Shown here: piece by piece, positions 16,685-25,794 of the stretch | Numbering within the stretch: position 1 is the stretch's first letter | How the letters are laid out: the number at the start of each line of letters is the position of its first letter | Assembly (NCBI RefSeq): GCF_002211305.1 | Contig: NZ_LOKW01000028.1 | Coordinates: 124,001 to 188,000 of the forward strand | Length of the DNA: 64,000 nucleotides | Origin: Rhizobium sp. R634 | Lineage (GTDB): Bacteria; Pseudomonadota; Alphaproteobacteria; Rhizobiales; Rhizobiaceae | Reading direction: 5' to 3' | Notes under the pieces: model-generated | What the model was told of the DNA's origin: nothing | Seen by the model: the letters and a program-made list of their open reading frames with translations, nothing else | Database searches by the model: none | Program-made: the position numbers and the translations under genes

Positions 16685-17032
16685 GGCTATTCCTTTCGAG
16701 GTTATTTGGAGAGTTCGGCGGTGGGCAAAAGCCTTGTTCCGTCGAACCGGAGGCGGGTTTCCCCATCCTCATCCGCGTTGCCTCCAAGGGTGTCTACGCG
16801 GACCGGTGGCCTATATTATAAGTCGCCCGGAAACGCAAGTTGCGGATTTGGAGCGCTTCCGCCGCCGCATGAGCGGCAAATCGAAAAGACAAGCCTCATT
16901 GAAATCGCTGGCAATCCACGTCCGGCCAAGCGGCAAAATTGCCAATGGCTGCCGCCGCTTGGCTTGACATCAGCGCGCTTCACATCTTTGGATGACCGCA
17001 ATCAAAAAAGCGGCTGAGGAGAAAAACAGACT
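16685..17032. other. Intergenic region between rplY and a divergent gene
   Basis: 348 bp between two divergent genes, so it must hold both promoters. An AT-rich TATATTATAA stretch at about 16810-16820 stands out in otherwise GC-rich sequence and could be a -10 region. The plus-strand gene has a GAGGAG ribosome site close to 17020. I see no RNA gene or long hairpin. Confidence 0.4.
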
Positions 17033-18496
17033 ATGCGTCTCAAACTTGTCACGGCAACGAGCTTGCTTGCCCTTTGCCTTTTCACCACGGCCGAAAGCGC
17101 GGAGATCAACCAGGACGGCGCCAACGCGGTCAAGGAGACTTTGACGAAGCTGCTTCCGGAGGAATTGGCGAAGAGCGGCCTGATCACCGTCAATCCGGCC
17201 GGCACGCGCTATGAGGTCATCTACGATCTGGCGAAGCTGCTTGCCAAAGCCGATCCGGCGACGCTCACGATCAACGGACTGACGCCGTTCTCGATGTTCA
17301 CCACACCTCTCGACAGCGGGCTCTGGAACATCGAAGGCGACAACAACTTCAACGTTTCCGGCCATTTCAAGGGCCCGGACCAGAAGCCGACGGATTTCAC
17401 CTATTCCATCGCTTCGCTCGTCTATACCGGCGTCTTCGACCCGGCGATCAGCTATCTGCGTTCCGGCACCTTCGCGGCCAAGGACATCAAGCTATCGAGC
17501 AAATCCGAAACCGAGGAGGTCCATGCCACCATCGCCAGCATGGACCAAAAGCTGAGTTCGGCGGATAGCGCGGGCGGCAACGGACGCGTCGATTTTGTCG
17601 GCACCGGCTCGATGTCGGGTTTCGTCGAGCAGGTTTCCGGGCTGCAGATGCCGCCCGTTGAAATCCGTGCCGACTCTGTCGATGTCGAGGCCAAGGTGAA
17701 CGGCCTGCCGGCAAAGCAGATTCGCGAGATGGTCTTCTTCGTTCTCGGCCATCTCGACCAGGACCAATTGAGCCCTGCGGAGAGCGACAAGATAAAGGGG
17801 ATAGTGAAAGAAGCCTTCCCGCTTCTGACTTCCTTCAGCGAGACGATCGGGGTCAACAATCTGATCGTCAGCAGCGAGATGGGCAAGGGCGGCGCCAAGG
17901 CATTCGGCTACAACCTCGCCATCGACGGGCCGAGCGATGCCGTGCGTTTCGGTTTCGGTTTCAATGCGCAGGAGATCAGCCTCGACACCCCGCTGATGCC
18001 GGCAAACTATGCCACCTTCATGCCGACCGATTTCGATTTCCAGCTTGCTCTTCCCAATCTGGATTTCGCCAGCCTCGGCGACACCCTCATGACATTTGAT
18101 TTTAACGATAAGGCGCCTGAAAAGACCGGCGAGGAGATGGGCAAGAAGCTCTTCCGCGACGGCCTGCTTACGGTGGAGTTTCCGAAGATCAGCGCCAAGT
18201 CAGGCGTCTACGACGTCGATGTGACGGGCAAGATCGAAGGCCGGGTCGATACCGAGAAGGACTATTCGATGGAGGCGACGATCCTTGCCCGCGATCTCGA
18301 CAAGACGATCGCCGCGGTTCAGGAGCTTGCCAAGACCGATCCCGACCTCAACCAAGTCTCCTTCGGCATCATGATGGTCAAGGGTTTCGCCAAGACCGAT
18401 CCGGACGGCCGCTCGCGCTGGGACATCAGCATCGGTCGCGACGGCGCGATTTCCGTCAACGGCCAGGTGGTCAAGGAAGCCGATCCGCAGCCGTAA
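17033..18496 (+). CDS. Secreted protein of unknown function
   Basis: 487 residues with a signal peptide (MRLKLVTATSLLALCLFTTAESA). I do not recognise the family. The mature protein is rich in beta-type repeats of the form VDVEAKVNGLPAK and FGYNLAIDGPSDAVRFGFGF, with no transmembrane anchor and few cysteines, so a soluble or outer-membrane-associated periplasmic protein is likely. A GAGGAG ribosome site lies about 10 bp upstream. It is a single gene between rplY and a LysR gene; base composition is like its neighbours. Confidence 0.8.
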   Translation: MRLKLVTATSLLALCLFTTAESAEINQDGANAVKETLTKLLPEELAKSGLITVNPAGTRYEVIYDLAKLLAKADPATLTINGLTPFSMFTTPLDSGLWNIEGDNNFNVSGHFKGPDQKPTDFTYSIASLVYTGVFDPAISYLRSGTFAAKDIKLSSKSETEEVHATIASMDQKLSSADSAGGNGRVDFVGTGSMSGFVEQVSGLQMPPVEIRADSVDVEAKVNGLPAKQIREMVFFVLGHLDQDQLSPAESDKIKGIVKEAFPLLTSFSETIGVNNLIVSSEMGKGGAKAFGYNLAIDGPSDAVRFGFGFNAQEISLDTPLMPANYATFMPTDFDFQLALPNLDFASLGDTLMTFDFNDKAPEKTGEEMGKKLFRDGLLTVEFPKISAKSGVYDVDVTGKIEGRVDTEKDYSMEATILARDLDKTIAAVQELAKTDPDLNQVSFGIMMVKGFAKTDPDGRSRWDISIGRDGAISVNGQVVKEADPQP

Positions 18497-18539
18497 TCCC
18501 GTCGGCCTCGCCCGAAGAAGACGCGCGCCGCGCGGGGTT

Positions 18540-19445
18540 TTATCCCTTGCGGCGCAGCAGCGTCGACGCCATGTCGAGAAAGGCGCGCAGTTTCGGCTGC
18601 GTTTGCGAGCGGGCGGGGAAATAGGCAAAGAGGCCGGGCGCGGTCGGCAGAAAGGCCTCGAGCACGCGCTCGAGCCGTCTTGAGGCGACCGCTTCCGCGA
18701 CGGATATATCCGGCAAGTAGACAAGACCGAGCCCGGCTTCGGCGAGTTCGAGCAGCAGCAGGAAATCGTTGACGATCAGGCCGCCTGGCGGATCGACCGC
18801 GAAGTCGCGTCCGTCGCGTTCGAATTCCCAGCGATAGACGACGCCCGACGTCGGGTAGCGGTAGCGGATTGCCTGATGGCGGGTGAGATCCTCCGGCGTA
18901 GCCGGCCGACCATGCCGCGCGAAATAGTCGGGCGAACCGACGACCGTCCAGGTGATATCCGATGTCAGCCGCATGGCGATCATGTCCTTCTCGATCGCCT
19001 CGCCGATGCGGATGCCGGCGTCGAAGCCGCGTTCGGTAATGTCGATCGCCGCATCGTCGACCGAGATTTCGACCGAGATGTCAGGATAGGCTTGGCGGAA
19101 CCGCGGCAGCAGCGGTGTGACGATCAGCGGCACTGCCATGCGCGGTACGGTGAGGCGCAGATGCCCGAGCGGGCGGTCGCGGAAGCCGCCCAGCATGTCG
19201 AAGGCATCGGCGATGTCGGCAGCGGCGGGACGAACCCGCTGGAAGAGGGCCGCGCCTGCTTCGGTGAGCGCGACGCGCCGCGTAGTGCGGACGAAGAGCG
19301 GCACGCCGAGCCTTTTCTCGAGCGCACGGATCGCCTGGCTGACGGCGGTCGGCGTCACGCCGAGCGATGCGGCGGCAGCGGTGAAGCTTCTGGCGTCGGC
19401 GACGGCCAGGAATTCGGTCAATCCGGTGAAAGGATCAGGCGCCAT
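18540..19445 (-). CDS. LysR family regulator
   Basis: 301 residues from ATG 19445 (MAPDPFTGLTEFLAVADARSF). The N-terminal winged helix (SFTAAAASLGVTPTAVSQAIRALEKRLGVPLFVRTTRRVALTEAG) and the effector domain are typical. An upstream TTG at 19502 would extend the protein by 19 residues, but that stretch contains the perfect palindrome at 19453-19473, which is better explained as operator DNA. The gene is divergent from an aldo-keto reductase, its probable target. Confidence 0.9.
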   Translation of the reverse strand: MAPDPFTGLTEFLAVADARSFTAAAASLGVTPTAVSQAIRALEKRLGVPLFVRTTRRVALTEAGAALFQRVRPAAADIADAFDMLGGFRDRPLGHLRLTVPRMAVPLIVTPLLPRFRQAYPDISVEISVDDAAIDITERGFDAGIRIGEAIEKDMIAMRLTSDITWTVVGSPDYFARHGRPATPEDLTRHQAIRYRYPTSGVVYRWEFERDGRDFAVDPPGGLIVNDFLLLLELAEAGLGLVYLPDISVAEAVASRRLERVLEAFLPTAPGLFAYFPARSQTQPKLRAFLDMASTLLRRKG

Positions 19446-19452
19446 TGGTCGA

Positions 19453-19473
19453 TTATGAAGCTCAGCTTCATAA
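19453..19473. promoter_or_regulatory. Perfect LysR-type palindrome
   Basis: TTATGAAGCT (19453-19462) and AGCTTCATAA (19464-19473) are exact complements around one base. It contains a T-N11-A core, the usual LysR recognition form, and sits 7 bp upstream of the regulator start in the divergent promoter region. Probable operator for the regulator at 18540-19445. Confidence 0.75.
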
Positions 19474-19559
19474 GGTTTATCGATCCGGCGGATTTTTCGC
19501 AATAATGCATTCTGGCATTGTCACACCAATCCGCTCACGAGAACCCAACGGAGGACGAC

Positions 19560-20588
19560 ATGAAATATACGACTCTCGGCCGCACAGGGCTTGCCGTTTC
19601 CAGGCTTGCCTTCGGCGCGATGACCTTCACGTCGGGCGACCGCAGCATGGGCTCGATCTACAAGACCGAGGCCGATGCCGCCGACGCGCTGGTTGGGCAG
19701 GCGCTCGATGCCGGCGTCAACTTCTTCGATACGGCGGATGCCTATGCCTCCGGCCAGTCGGAACAGATCCTGGGACAGGTGCTGAAGGCACGGCGCAACG
19801 AGGTGGTGATCGCCACCAAGGTCGGCTTCCGCACCGGCACGCCGCTCGGACAGGCGGGGCTTTCCCGCCGCCACATCCTGTGGTCGGTCGACGAAAGCCT
19901 GAAACGGCTCGGGACCGACTGGATCGACGTCTATATTGTCCACAAGGAAGATCCGTTCACGCCGTTGGAGGAGACGCTGTCGGCGCTCGATGCCGTGGTG
20001 CGCTCCGGCAAGGCGCGCTATATCGGCTTTTCCAACTGGTCGGCCTGGAAGGTGGCGGCCGCTCTCGAAATCCAGAAGGCGAACGGGCTCGCGCCCTTCA
20101 CGCACGGGCAGATGCATTATTCGCTGCTCGGCCGCGATATCGAGCGGGACATTCTGCCGATGATGCAGCGCTATGGCCTTGGCCTCACCGTCTGGAGCCC
20201 GCTCTCCTCCGGTTTTCTCTCCGGCAAATATACCCGCGAGACGCTCGGCGATCCCGACAACCGCTATTCCGGCTTCGATATCCTGCCTTTCGACAAGGAA
20301 CAGGGTTTCGCACTGGTCGAGCGGATGCGGGTGATCGCGGTCGCCCACGGAGCGAGCGTCGCCCAGGTGGCGATCGCGTGGCTGCTGGCCAAGAAGGCGG
20401 TTTCCAGCGTGCTGCTCGGCGCTTCGAAGCCGCAGCAACTGGCCGACAATCTCGGGGCGGCGGAATTGACGCTCGACGAAGGCGAACTGGCAGCGCTCGA
20501 CGCTGCGACCGAGCCGGCGCCGGTCTATCCGAACTGGTTCATCGACAATCTCGCCGATCAACAGCAGAAGACGGCTTTCAGCCGTTGA
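19560..20588 (+). CDS. Aldo/keto reductase
   Basis: 342 residues from ATG 19560, with GGAGG seven bases upstream. The AKR barrel features are visible: FFDTADAYASGQSEQILG (catalytic Asp and Tyr), IATKVGF (catalytic Lys), and the NADPH-binding end VLLGASKPQQLADNLGAAEL. It reduces aldehydes or ketones with NADPH; the substrate cannot be read from sequence. It lies divergent to a LysR gene, with a palindrome between, so it is probably induced by that regulator. Confidence 0.92.
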   Translation: MKYTTLGRTGLAVSRLAFGAMTFTSGDRSMGSIYKTEADAADALVGQALDAGVNFFDTADAYASGQSEQILGQVLKARRNEVVIATKVGFRTGTPLGQAGLSRRHILWSVDESLKRLGTDWIDVYIVHKEDPFTPLEETLSALDAVVRSGKARYIGFSNWSAWKVAAALEIQKANGLAPFTHGQMHYSLLGRDIERDILPMMQRYGLGLTVWSPLSSGFLSGKYTRETLGDPDNRYSGFDILPFDKEQGFALVERMRVIAVAHGASVAQVAIAWLLAKKAVSSVLLGASKPQQLADNLGAAELTLDEGELAALDAATEPAPVYPNWFIDNLADQQQKTAFSR

Positions 20589-20606
20589 GCCGAGAACATC
20601 GCAAGG

Positions 20607-20641
20607 AAAAAGCCGTCCGCACATCATGCGGACGGCTTTTT
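20607..20641. terminator. Bidirectional terminator between the reductase gene and prs
   Basis: Perfect 14-bp arms AAAAAGCCGTCCGC (20607-20620) and its complement (20628-20641) around a 7-nt loop. A run on the left and T run on the right allow it to end transcription from both convergent genes. Confidence 0.9.
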
Positions 20642-20668
20642 ACTGGGAATTGCTGCCGGCCAGGCCTG

Positions 20669-21601
20669 TCAGTCGAAGAGGCTGGAGACGGATTCTTCCT
20701 GGCTCGTGCGGCTGATGGCTTCGCCGATCAGCGGAGCGGTCGTCACGACGCGGATATTATGGGCGGACTGCACGGCAGTCGTCGGCTGGATCGAGTCGGT
20801 GATGACGAGCTCGCGCAGCTTGGACGAGGTGACGCGGGTGACGGCGCCGCCGGAAAGCACGCCGTGGGTGATGTAGGCGGTGACGCTCGAAGCGCCCTGG
20901 GCGAGCAGCGCATCGGCCGCGTTGCAGAGCGTGCCGCCGGAATCGACGATGTCGTCGATCAGCAGACAGTCCTTGCCGGTGACGTCGCCGATGATGTTCA
21001 TGACTTCGGATTCACCCGGCCGATCGCGACGCTTGTCGACGATCGACAGAAGACAGTCCAGCCGCTTGGCAAGCGCACGGGCGCGAACGACGCCGCCGAC
21101 ATCGGGCGAGACGACCATGACGTTGCTGAGGTCATAGTGGCTCTTGATGTCGCGCGTCAGGACCGGCAGCGCATAGAGATTGTCCGTGGGAATATCGAAG
21201 AAGCCCTGGATCTGCCCGGCATGGAGATCGAGCGTCATGACGCGGTCGGCGCCGGCTTCGGTGATGAGGTTTGCAACCAGCTTGGCCGAGATCGGCGTGC
21301 GGCCGGAGGCGCGGCGGTCCTGGCGGGCATAACCGAAATAGGGAAGCACGGCAGTGATGCGGCGGGCTGAGGATCGGCGCATGGCGTCGATCATGATCAG
21401 CAGTTCCATCAGATGGTCGTTGGCAGGAAAGGACGTGGGCTGCACGAGGAAAACATCCTCGCCGCGCACGTTTTCCTGGACCTCGACGAAGATTTCCTGA
21501 TCGGCAAACCTTCGGACACTGGCTTTCCCCAAGGGAACATTGAGATAGGTGCAGATCGCTTCGGCGAGTTGCCGGTTCGAATTGCCTGCGAAAACCTTCA
21601 T
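20669..21601 (-). CDS. prs: Ribose-phosphate pyrophosphokinase
   Basis: 310 residues, standard length. It makes PRPP from ribose 5-phosphate and ATP for nucleotide, His and Trp synthesis. Seen are FADQEIFVEVQENVRGEDVFLVQ near the N-terminus, the flexible loop YARQDRRASGRTPI, and the PRPP loop DCLLIDDIVDSGGTLCNAA. It is a single gene with a shared terminator. Confidence 0.97.
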   Translation of the reverse strand: MKVFAGNSNRQLAEAICTYLNVPLGKASVRRFADQEIFVEVQENVRGEDVFLVQPTSFPANDHLMELLIMIDAMRRSSARRITAVLPYFGYARQDRRASGRTPISAKLVANLITEAGADRVMTLDLHAGQIQGFFDIPTDNLYALPVLTRDIKSHYDLSNVMVVSPDVGGVVRARALAKRLDCLLSIVDKRRDRPGESEVMNIIGDVTGKDCLLIDDIVDSGGTLCNAADALLAQGASSVTAYITHGVLSGGAVTRVTSSKLRELVITDSIQPTTAVQSAHNIRVVTTAPLIGEAISRTSQEESVSSLFD

Positions 21602-21695
21602 GTTGGTCCGCCTGTTATGCGCTGATAGCCGCGCTTTTTAGTCAGCTTCCCCGTGAATGCAAGGGCAGACTTTCATATTTGCAAAAACTTTGTGA

Positions 21696-22508
21696 CTAAC
21701 CGCCCTGAGTCTGCCGCCAGGAGGTGAATTCCGCGATGGTTTTCGAGCCGATCTGCTGCATCACCGAGGCCGGGACGCCAGCCCAGGGGTCTGCCGCGGC
21801 TGTCGGCACGCTTTCCTGTCCCTGGATGCGGTGCAGCCGGGCGCCGCCATTGTCGAGAATGTCCCAGACATAGACAACGGTGACCTTGCCGTCATCGCTG
21901 AAGGCGGAGAGATAGCCTTTGAGGATATAGTCGCTGCTGGCGTCGTTCGAGCTCTTGATGGAAAGCCCATGCGAGCGCGCTTCGGCGCCAAGCTGGCGCG
22001 AAAGCGGGGTCACCGCCTGAACCGGCGCGCCGATGATCGGCAGGAAGCGGACGGTGTTGCCGCGGGCGGAGGAGCCCCCGGGATCGAGGGCGGCGGTCTG
22101 CTGCGGCTGCTGCGGCTCGGCCGGCGGAACGGCAGGCTCGCCGCCGCTTGTCGGCGGCGGCAGCGATTGTTCCTCGATCGGGGCGGAGGCGGCTGGCGAG
22201 GAGCCGTTCCTCGACAGAGCGTCGGCCTGCTCCTGCATCGTCGTCGGAGGCGCGCCGGAACCAGGCTGATAGGTTCGCTGGGTCTGGTCATAGGCCGGGT
22301 GATAGCCGCTTTGCCGCGTATTCGCGGCGAATGCCGGCTGGCGGGCGCCGGCCAGACTCTCGGCCTCCGTCTGCGTCACCGGGCTCGACCTTGCGGGTCC
22401 CGAGGAATCGCCGATATCGACCTGCGGTGTCAGCGCATCGGTGGTATTGCAGGCGGTCAGCTGAGCCATGACGAAGAGGAGCGTGGGCGCAATCGCAGCT
22501 CGCGTCAT
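21696..22508 (-). CDS. Putative lipoprotein, proline-rich
   Basis: 270 residues from ATG 22508 (an upstream ATG gives up to nine more). The signal peptide ends in a lipobox LTAC (LLFVMAQLTACNTT), so it should be lipid-modified. Residues ~25-150 are low-complexity, rich in Pro, Ser, Gln and Ala, while the C-terminal ~110 residues look folded (TVRFLPIIGAPVQAVTPLSRQLGAEARSHGL, then YILKGYLSAFSDDGKVTVVYVWDILD). The C-terminal domain may bind cell-envelope partners; no known activity is recognised. Confidence 0.78.
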   Translation of the reverse strand: MTRAAIAPTLLFVMAQLTACNTTDALTPQVDIGDSSGPARSSPVTQTEAESLAGARQPAFAANTRQSGYHPAYDQTQRTYQPGSGAPPTTMQEQADALSRNGSSPAASAPIEEQSLPPPTSGGEPAVPPAEPQQPQQTAALDPGGSSARGNTVRFLPIIGAPVQAVTPLSRQLGAEARSHGLSIKSSNDASSDYILKGYLSAFSDDGKVTVVYVWDILDNGGARLHRIQGQESVPTAAADPWAGVPASVMQQIGSKTIAEFTSWRQTQGG

Positions 22509-22611
22509 CCCTTGATCCGTCCTTCCCATATTCACGTCAGCCCTGCCGGAATTTATGCGGGCGGGGATGGTCCTCTGTCAATTCCGGATTCTCACCGGTC
22601 GATTTCGGACT

Positions 22612-23763
22612 TCAGAGGCCGATGAAATCGAGCGGATGGCGCGACAATGTCTGCGGCGCATCCGTCGTCGTCAGATAGGTCTGGCCGAGCGTCATCGCCG
22701 TGCCCGTGTCGGAATCGGCGATGATCATGTGCACGAAGAGCGACATGTTCGGCTCGATCGGCTGCGGATTGCCGACATGAAACATCTGATGCTCCATCCA
22801 GGAGGGGGAGAAGCGGGCGCCGAGCGAGTAGCCGCAGGCGTTCAGCCGGTGGCGGGCGAGGCCGCGCTCGTCCATGATGCGGGCATGCATGTCAAACACG
22901 TCGCCGAACGTATGGCCGGGCTTCAGCACCGTCTCGATCGCCTCGATGGTTTCGCGGCAGGCATTATAAAGTTCGCGATGGCGTTGCATCGGCTCGCCGA
23001 TGACGATCGTGTGCATCATCGCCGCATGGTAATGCGCGTAAGCGCCGGCCCATTCGAGCGTCAGCTGGTCGTTGGCGTCGAGCTTGCGGCGGCCGGCCTT
23101 GTAGCGGCAGAGCAGGGCGTCGGCAGCGGAGCCGATGATGAACTCGTTTGCCGGATAATCGCCGCCGCCGGAAAAGATCGCGCCCTGCATGGCGGCGAGG
23201 ATATCGGCCTCGTCGGCGCCGGGCTTCGTCAGCCGCAGCGCGGCATCGAGCGCATCGTCGGCGAGAGCGGCGGCGCGTTCGACATAGGCGATCTCCGTCG
23301 GGCTCTTGACGAGCCGCAGGCGGCTGACGAGGTATGACGCATCGACGATCTGGCCGAAGGTGGTCAGCTGCGCGTCGAGCAGGCGGGCGACGCGGCCGGT
23401 CATGCCGTGCGTGTCATATTCGACGCCGATGCGGGCGCCGAGCAGATCCATGTCTACCAGCAGGTTCTTCAGGTCGAGCGTCGGATCGGCATTGACCCTG
23501 TCGACCCAGACGTGGACGTCGTCGAGGATCGAGGTGTGCTTGGCCTGGCGAAGATCGGCCGAGCGGGTGATCAGCGCCATGGTGCCGTCGCTCTTGACGA
23601 TCAGCGTCTGGAAGAAGCAGTAGCCGAAAGTGTCGTAGCCGGTCAGCCAGTACATGCTTTCCTGGGCGAAGAGCAGCAGCGCGTCGAGCTTTTCTTCCTT
23701 CATCTTCTCGGTGAGGCGCGCAAGGCGGCTTGCGAACTCGGCCTTTTCGAAGTGCAATGCCAT
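22612..23763 (-). CDS. M24 family Xaa-Pro peptidase / creatinase-like protein
   Basis: 383 residues from ATG 23763. An N-terminal creatinase-type domain (residues 1-150) is followed by the pita-bread M24 domain. Metal ligands of true M24 peptidases are only partly recognisable (LTLEWAGAYAHYHAAMMHTIVIGEP, HACGYSLGARFSPSWMEH), so it may act on a non-peptide substrate as creatinase does. It is the last gene of an lgt-methyltransferase-pgeF-M24 cluster, overlapping or nearly touching pgeF. Confidence 0.85.
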   Translation of the reverse strand: MALHFEKAEFASRLARLTEKMKEEKLDALLLFAQESMYWLTGYDTFGYCFFQTLIVKSDGTMALITRSADLRQAKHTSILDDVHVWVDRVNADPTLDLKNLLVDMDLLGARIGVEYDTHGMTGRVARLLDAQLTTFGQIVDASYLVSRLRLVKSPTEIAYVERAAALADDALDAALRLTKPGADEADILAAMQGAIFSGGGDYPANEFIIGSAADALLCRYKAGRRKLDANDQLTLEWAGAYAHYHAAMMHTIVIGEPMQRHRELYNACRETIEAIETVLKPGHTFGDVFDMHARIMDERGLARHRLNACGYSLGARFSPSWMEHQMFHVGNPQPIEPNMSLFVHMIIADSDTGTAMTLGQTYLTTTDAPQTLSRHPLDFIGL

Positions 23764-23768
23764 TCTGC

Positions 23769-24563
23769 TCAAATCTCCCTGATTGATATCGCTGAAATCT
23801 GGCGGCCGTAATCCGGCTCTTTGCGATGTGTCGTCCGGCGATAGGAAAAGAAGCGTTCGCTATCCGGATAGGTGCAGAGGCCGAGGCTTTCGGCGCGCAC
23901 GCCGGCCTGTCTCAACCGCTCGATCGTCAGCGCCGGCAGATCGAACATGGCGTGGCCGGGCGTTGCCGAAGGCGCGAAGAAGCGCTGGTAATCCGGGTTC
24001 TCGGCGACGAAGCGTTCGACGAATTCCGGGCCGACCTCATAACTCGCCTGGCTGATCGATGGACCGAGGCAGGCAAGGATATTGCCTCGTTGCGCACCCA
24101 GCGCTTCCATGGCGGCGACGGTGTTTTCGAGCACGCCGGTCAGCGCGCCTTTCCAGCCGGCATGGGCGGCGCCGATGACGCGATTGTCCGGATCGGCGAA
24201 AAGGATCGGTCCGCAATCGGCGGCGAGCACGCCAAGCACGACGCCCGGGGTGGCCGAGACCATCGCATCCGCCTCGGGGCGGGCGCCGTCATAATCGGCT
24301 CCGATCGTCACGACGTCGGGGGAATGGACCTGATGCACGGTCGCCAGCCGCTCGAGCGGCAGGCCGAACCAGGCGGCGACACGGCGGCGGTTTTCCATGA
24401 CGTTGCCGCGCTCATCGCTGGAGCCGAGGCCGACATTGAGGCCGCGATAGATCCCTTCGGAGACGCCGCCGGCGCGGGTGAAGTAACCGTGGCGGATCGT
24501 GTTGCCCGTCGCTTCGTTCAGCAGCGCGCTTTCGATCGGTGCGGGAGAGGCCGCGTCCTGCAT
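23769..24563 (-). CDS. pgeF: Peptidoglycan editing factor PgeF (YfiH/polyphenol oxidase family)
   Basis: 264 residues from ATG 24563, with GGA eight bases upstream; a TTG at 24584 is less likely. Conserved His/Cys metal site: TVHQVHSPDVV, VLAADCGPILFAD, GAAHAGWKGAL and CLGPSIS. Family members are purine nucleoside phosphorylase/laccase-like and are reported to remove L-Ser misincorporated into peptidoglycan stem peptides. It follows the methyltransferase gene by about 110 bp. Confidence 0.93.
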   Translation of the reverse strand: MQDAASPAPIESALLNEATGNTIRHGYFTRAGGVSEGIYRGLNVGLGSSDERGNVMENRRRVAAWFGLPLERLATVHQVHSPDVVTIGADYDGARPEADAMVSATPGVVLGVLAADCGPILFADPDNRVIGAAHAGWKGALTGVLENTVAAMEALGAQRGNILACLGPSISQASYEVGPEFVERFVAENPDYQRFFAPSATPGHAMFDLPALTIERLRQAGVRAESLGLCTYPDSERFFSYRRTTHRKEPDYGRQISAISIREI

Positions 24564-24674
24564 CTGTGATTCCGGGGTTTTCAAAGGGGTTTGTATCGTC
24601 CCGCGCGCATCGCATAGGCGGCGCGCGTCAAGTTGCTGCTTCGCGCGGATGTTGGCCCAGCCGCGTGCGCCCTG

Positions 24675-25775
24675 TCAATCCACCGGACGAAAGGGCATGA
24701 GGTCGAGCGCGGGGTGGGAGACCGCCATGACCTTGAAGAGTTCTCCCATCCGGCCTTCGCCGGCGCCGGCGAGCCTGTCGACCGCCGTCTGGATGACCTG
24801 CTGTGTCTGCGGCTCGCGGTCGCGGCCGAGCGCTGCGGCGCGTTCGATGATGCCGAGGCCGGTCAGAAAATCGCCCTGATGCAGGGCGCCGTTCAGATGA
24901 AGGCCGGCCGCGAGCGCCGTTTCGGCTAGCTGCTGGAAATCGACATGGCTCGTCAGGTCGGCTTCGCCGGGATGGGCGAGCGGCGGGTCGAATTCATGCA
25001 TGCGCACCGCCTGCAGCGTGTCGCCGAAGCCGGTGACGAGATGGCCGTAATCGATCGCCAGCGCCGTGCCGCCGAAGGCGCGCAGCCGCTCGCAGATCGC
25101 CATCATCACCGCCTGGCGGGCGGGCGAAATTTCGAAGAGCGTGCCGAGCGGCAGGTTCTGCACCGGTTCGGGCAGCAGCGCGGGATCGAGGCCGGCGACG
25201 CCGGCGGCGAAGGTCAGCTCGCCATCGGCATCGAGCCCGACCATGCGCTCGCGGAAGCCGGTCTGCGTACGGACGAACTGGCGGATCGGGATCGCGTCGA
25301 ACAGCTCGTTGGCGGCAATCAGGGTGAAGCCCGGCGGCACTTCGTCGAAGCCGTCGTGCCAGGCGATCTTTTCGCCGTAGGATTCGAGTGTCTGGCTCTG
25401 GACGTCGCGCAGGCGCTCGCTGGTTTCGACGAGATGCACGCTCATCGTATCGAAGAGCGGCGGCGCGATGCGGGCGATGACGCGCAGCATATCCGCCATC
25501 ATCGTGCCGCGGCCCGGGCCGATCTCGATGAGGCGCACGCCGGCCGGCGTGCCGTGACGCTGCCAGGCATGGACGACGAAGACGCCTATCATCTCGCCGA
25601 AGATCTGGCTGACCTCCGGGGCGGTGACGAAATCGCCGGAGCGGCCGAAGGGCTCGCGGGTGCGGTAATAGCCATGTTCGGGATCGGCGAGGCAGAGCGA
25701 GAAATAATCGGTGACGCTGATCGGGCCGTTGGCCTGGATGATCGCCTTGATCTTTTCGCCTAAAGCCGTGGTCAT
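24675..25775 (-). CDS. SAM-dependent methyltransferase, MidA/NDUFAF7 family
   Basis: 366 residues. The N-terminus MTTALGEKIKAIIQANGPISVTDYFSLCLADPEHGYY and the SAM motif LIEIGPGRGTMMADMLR match the DUF185/MidA family. The mitochondrial relative NDUFAF7 methylates an arginine of complex I subunit NDUFS2, so a role in respiratory complex I assembly is plausible. It starts 19 bp after the lgt stop codon and is co-transcribed with it. Confidence 0.92.
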   Translation of the reverse strand: MTTALGEKIKAIIQANGPISVTDYFSLCLADPEHGYYRTREPFGRSGDFVTAPEVSQIFGEMIGVFVVHAWQRHGTPAGVRLIEIGPGRGTMMADMLRVIARIAPPLFDTMSVHLVETSERLRDVQSQTLESYGEKIAWHDGFDEVPPGFTLIAANELFDAIPIRQFVRTQTGFRERMVGLDADGELTFAAGVAGLDPALLPEPVQNLPLGTLFEISPARQAVMMAICERLRAFGGTALAIDYGHLVTGFGDTLQAVRMHEFDPPLAHPGEADLTSHVDFQQLAETALAAGLHLNGALHQGDFLTGLGIIERAAALGRDREPQTQQVIQTAVDRLAGAGEGRMGELFKVMAVSHPALDLMPFRPVD

Positions 25776-25794
25776 GTCGTGCGTCCTGCCGTTG

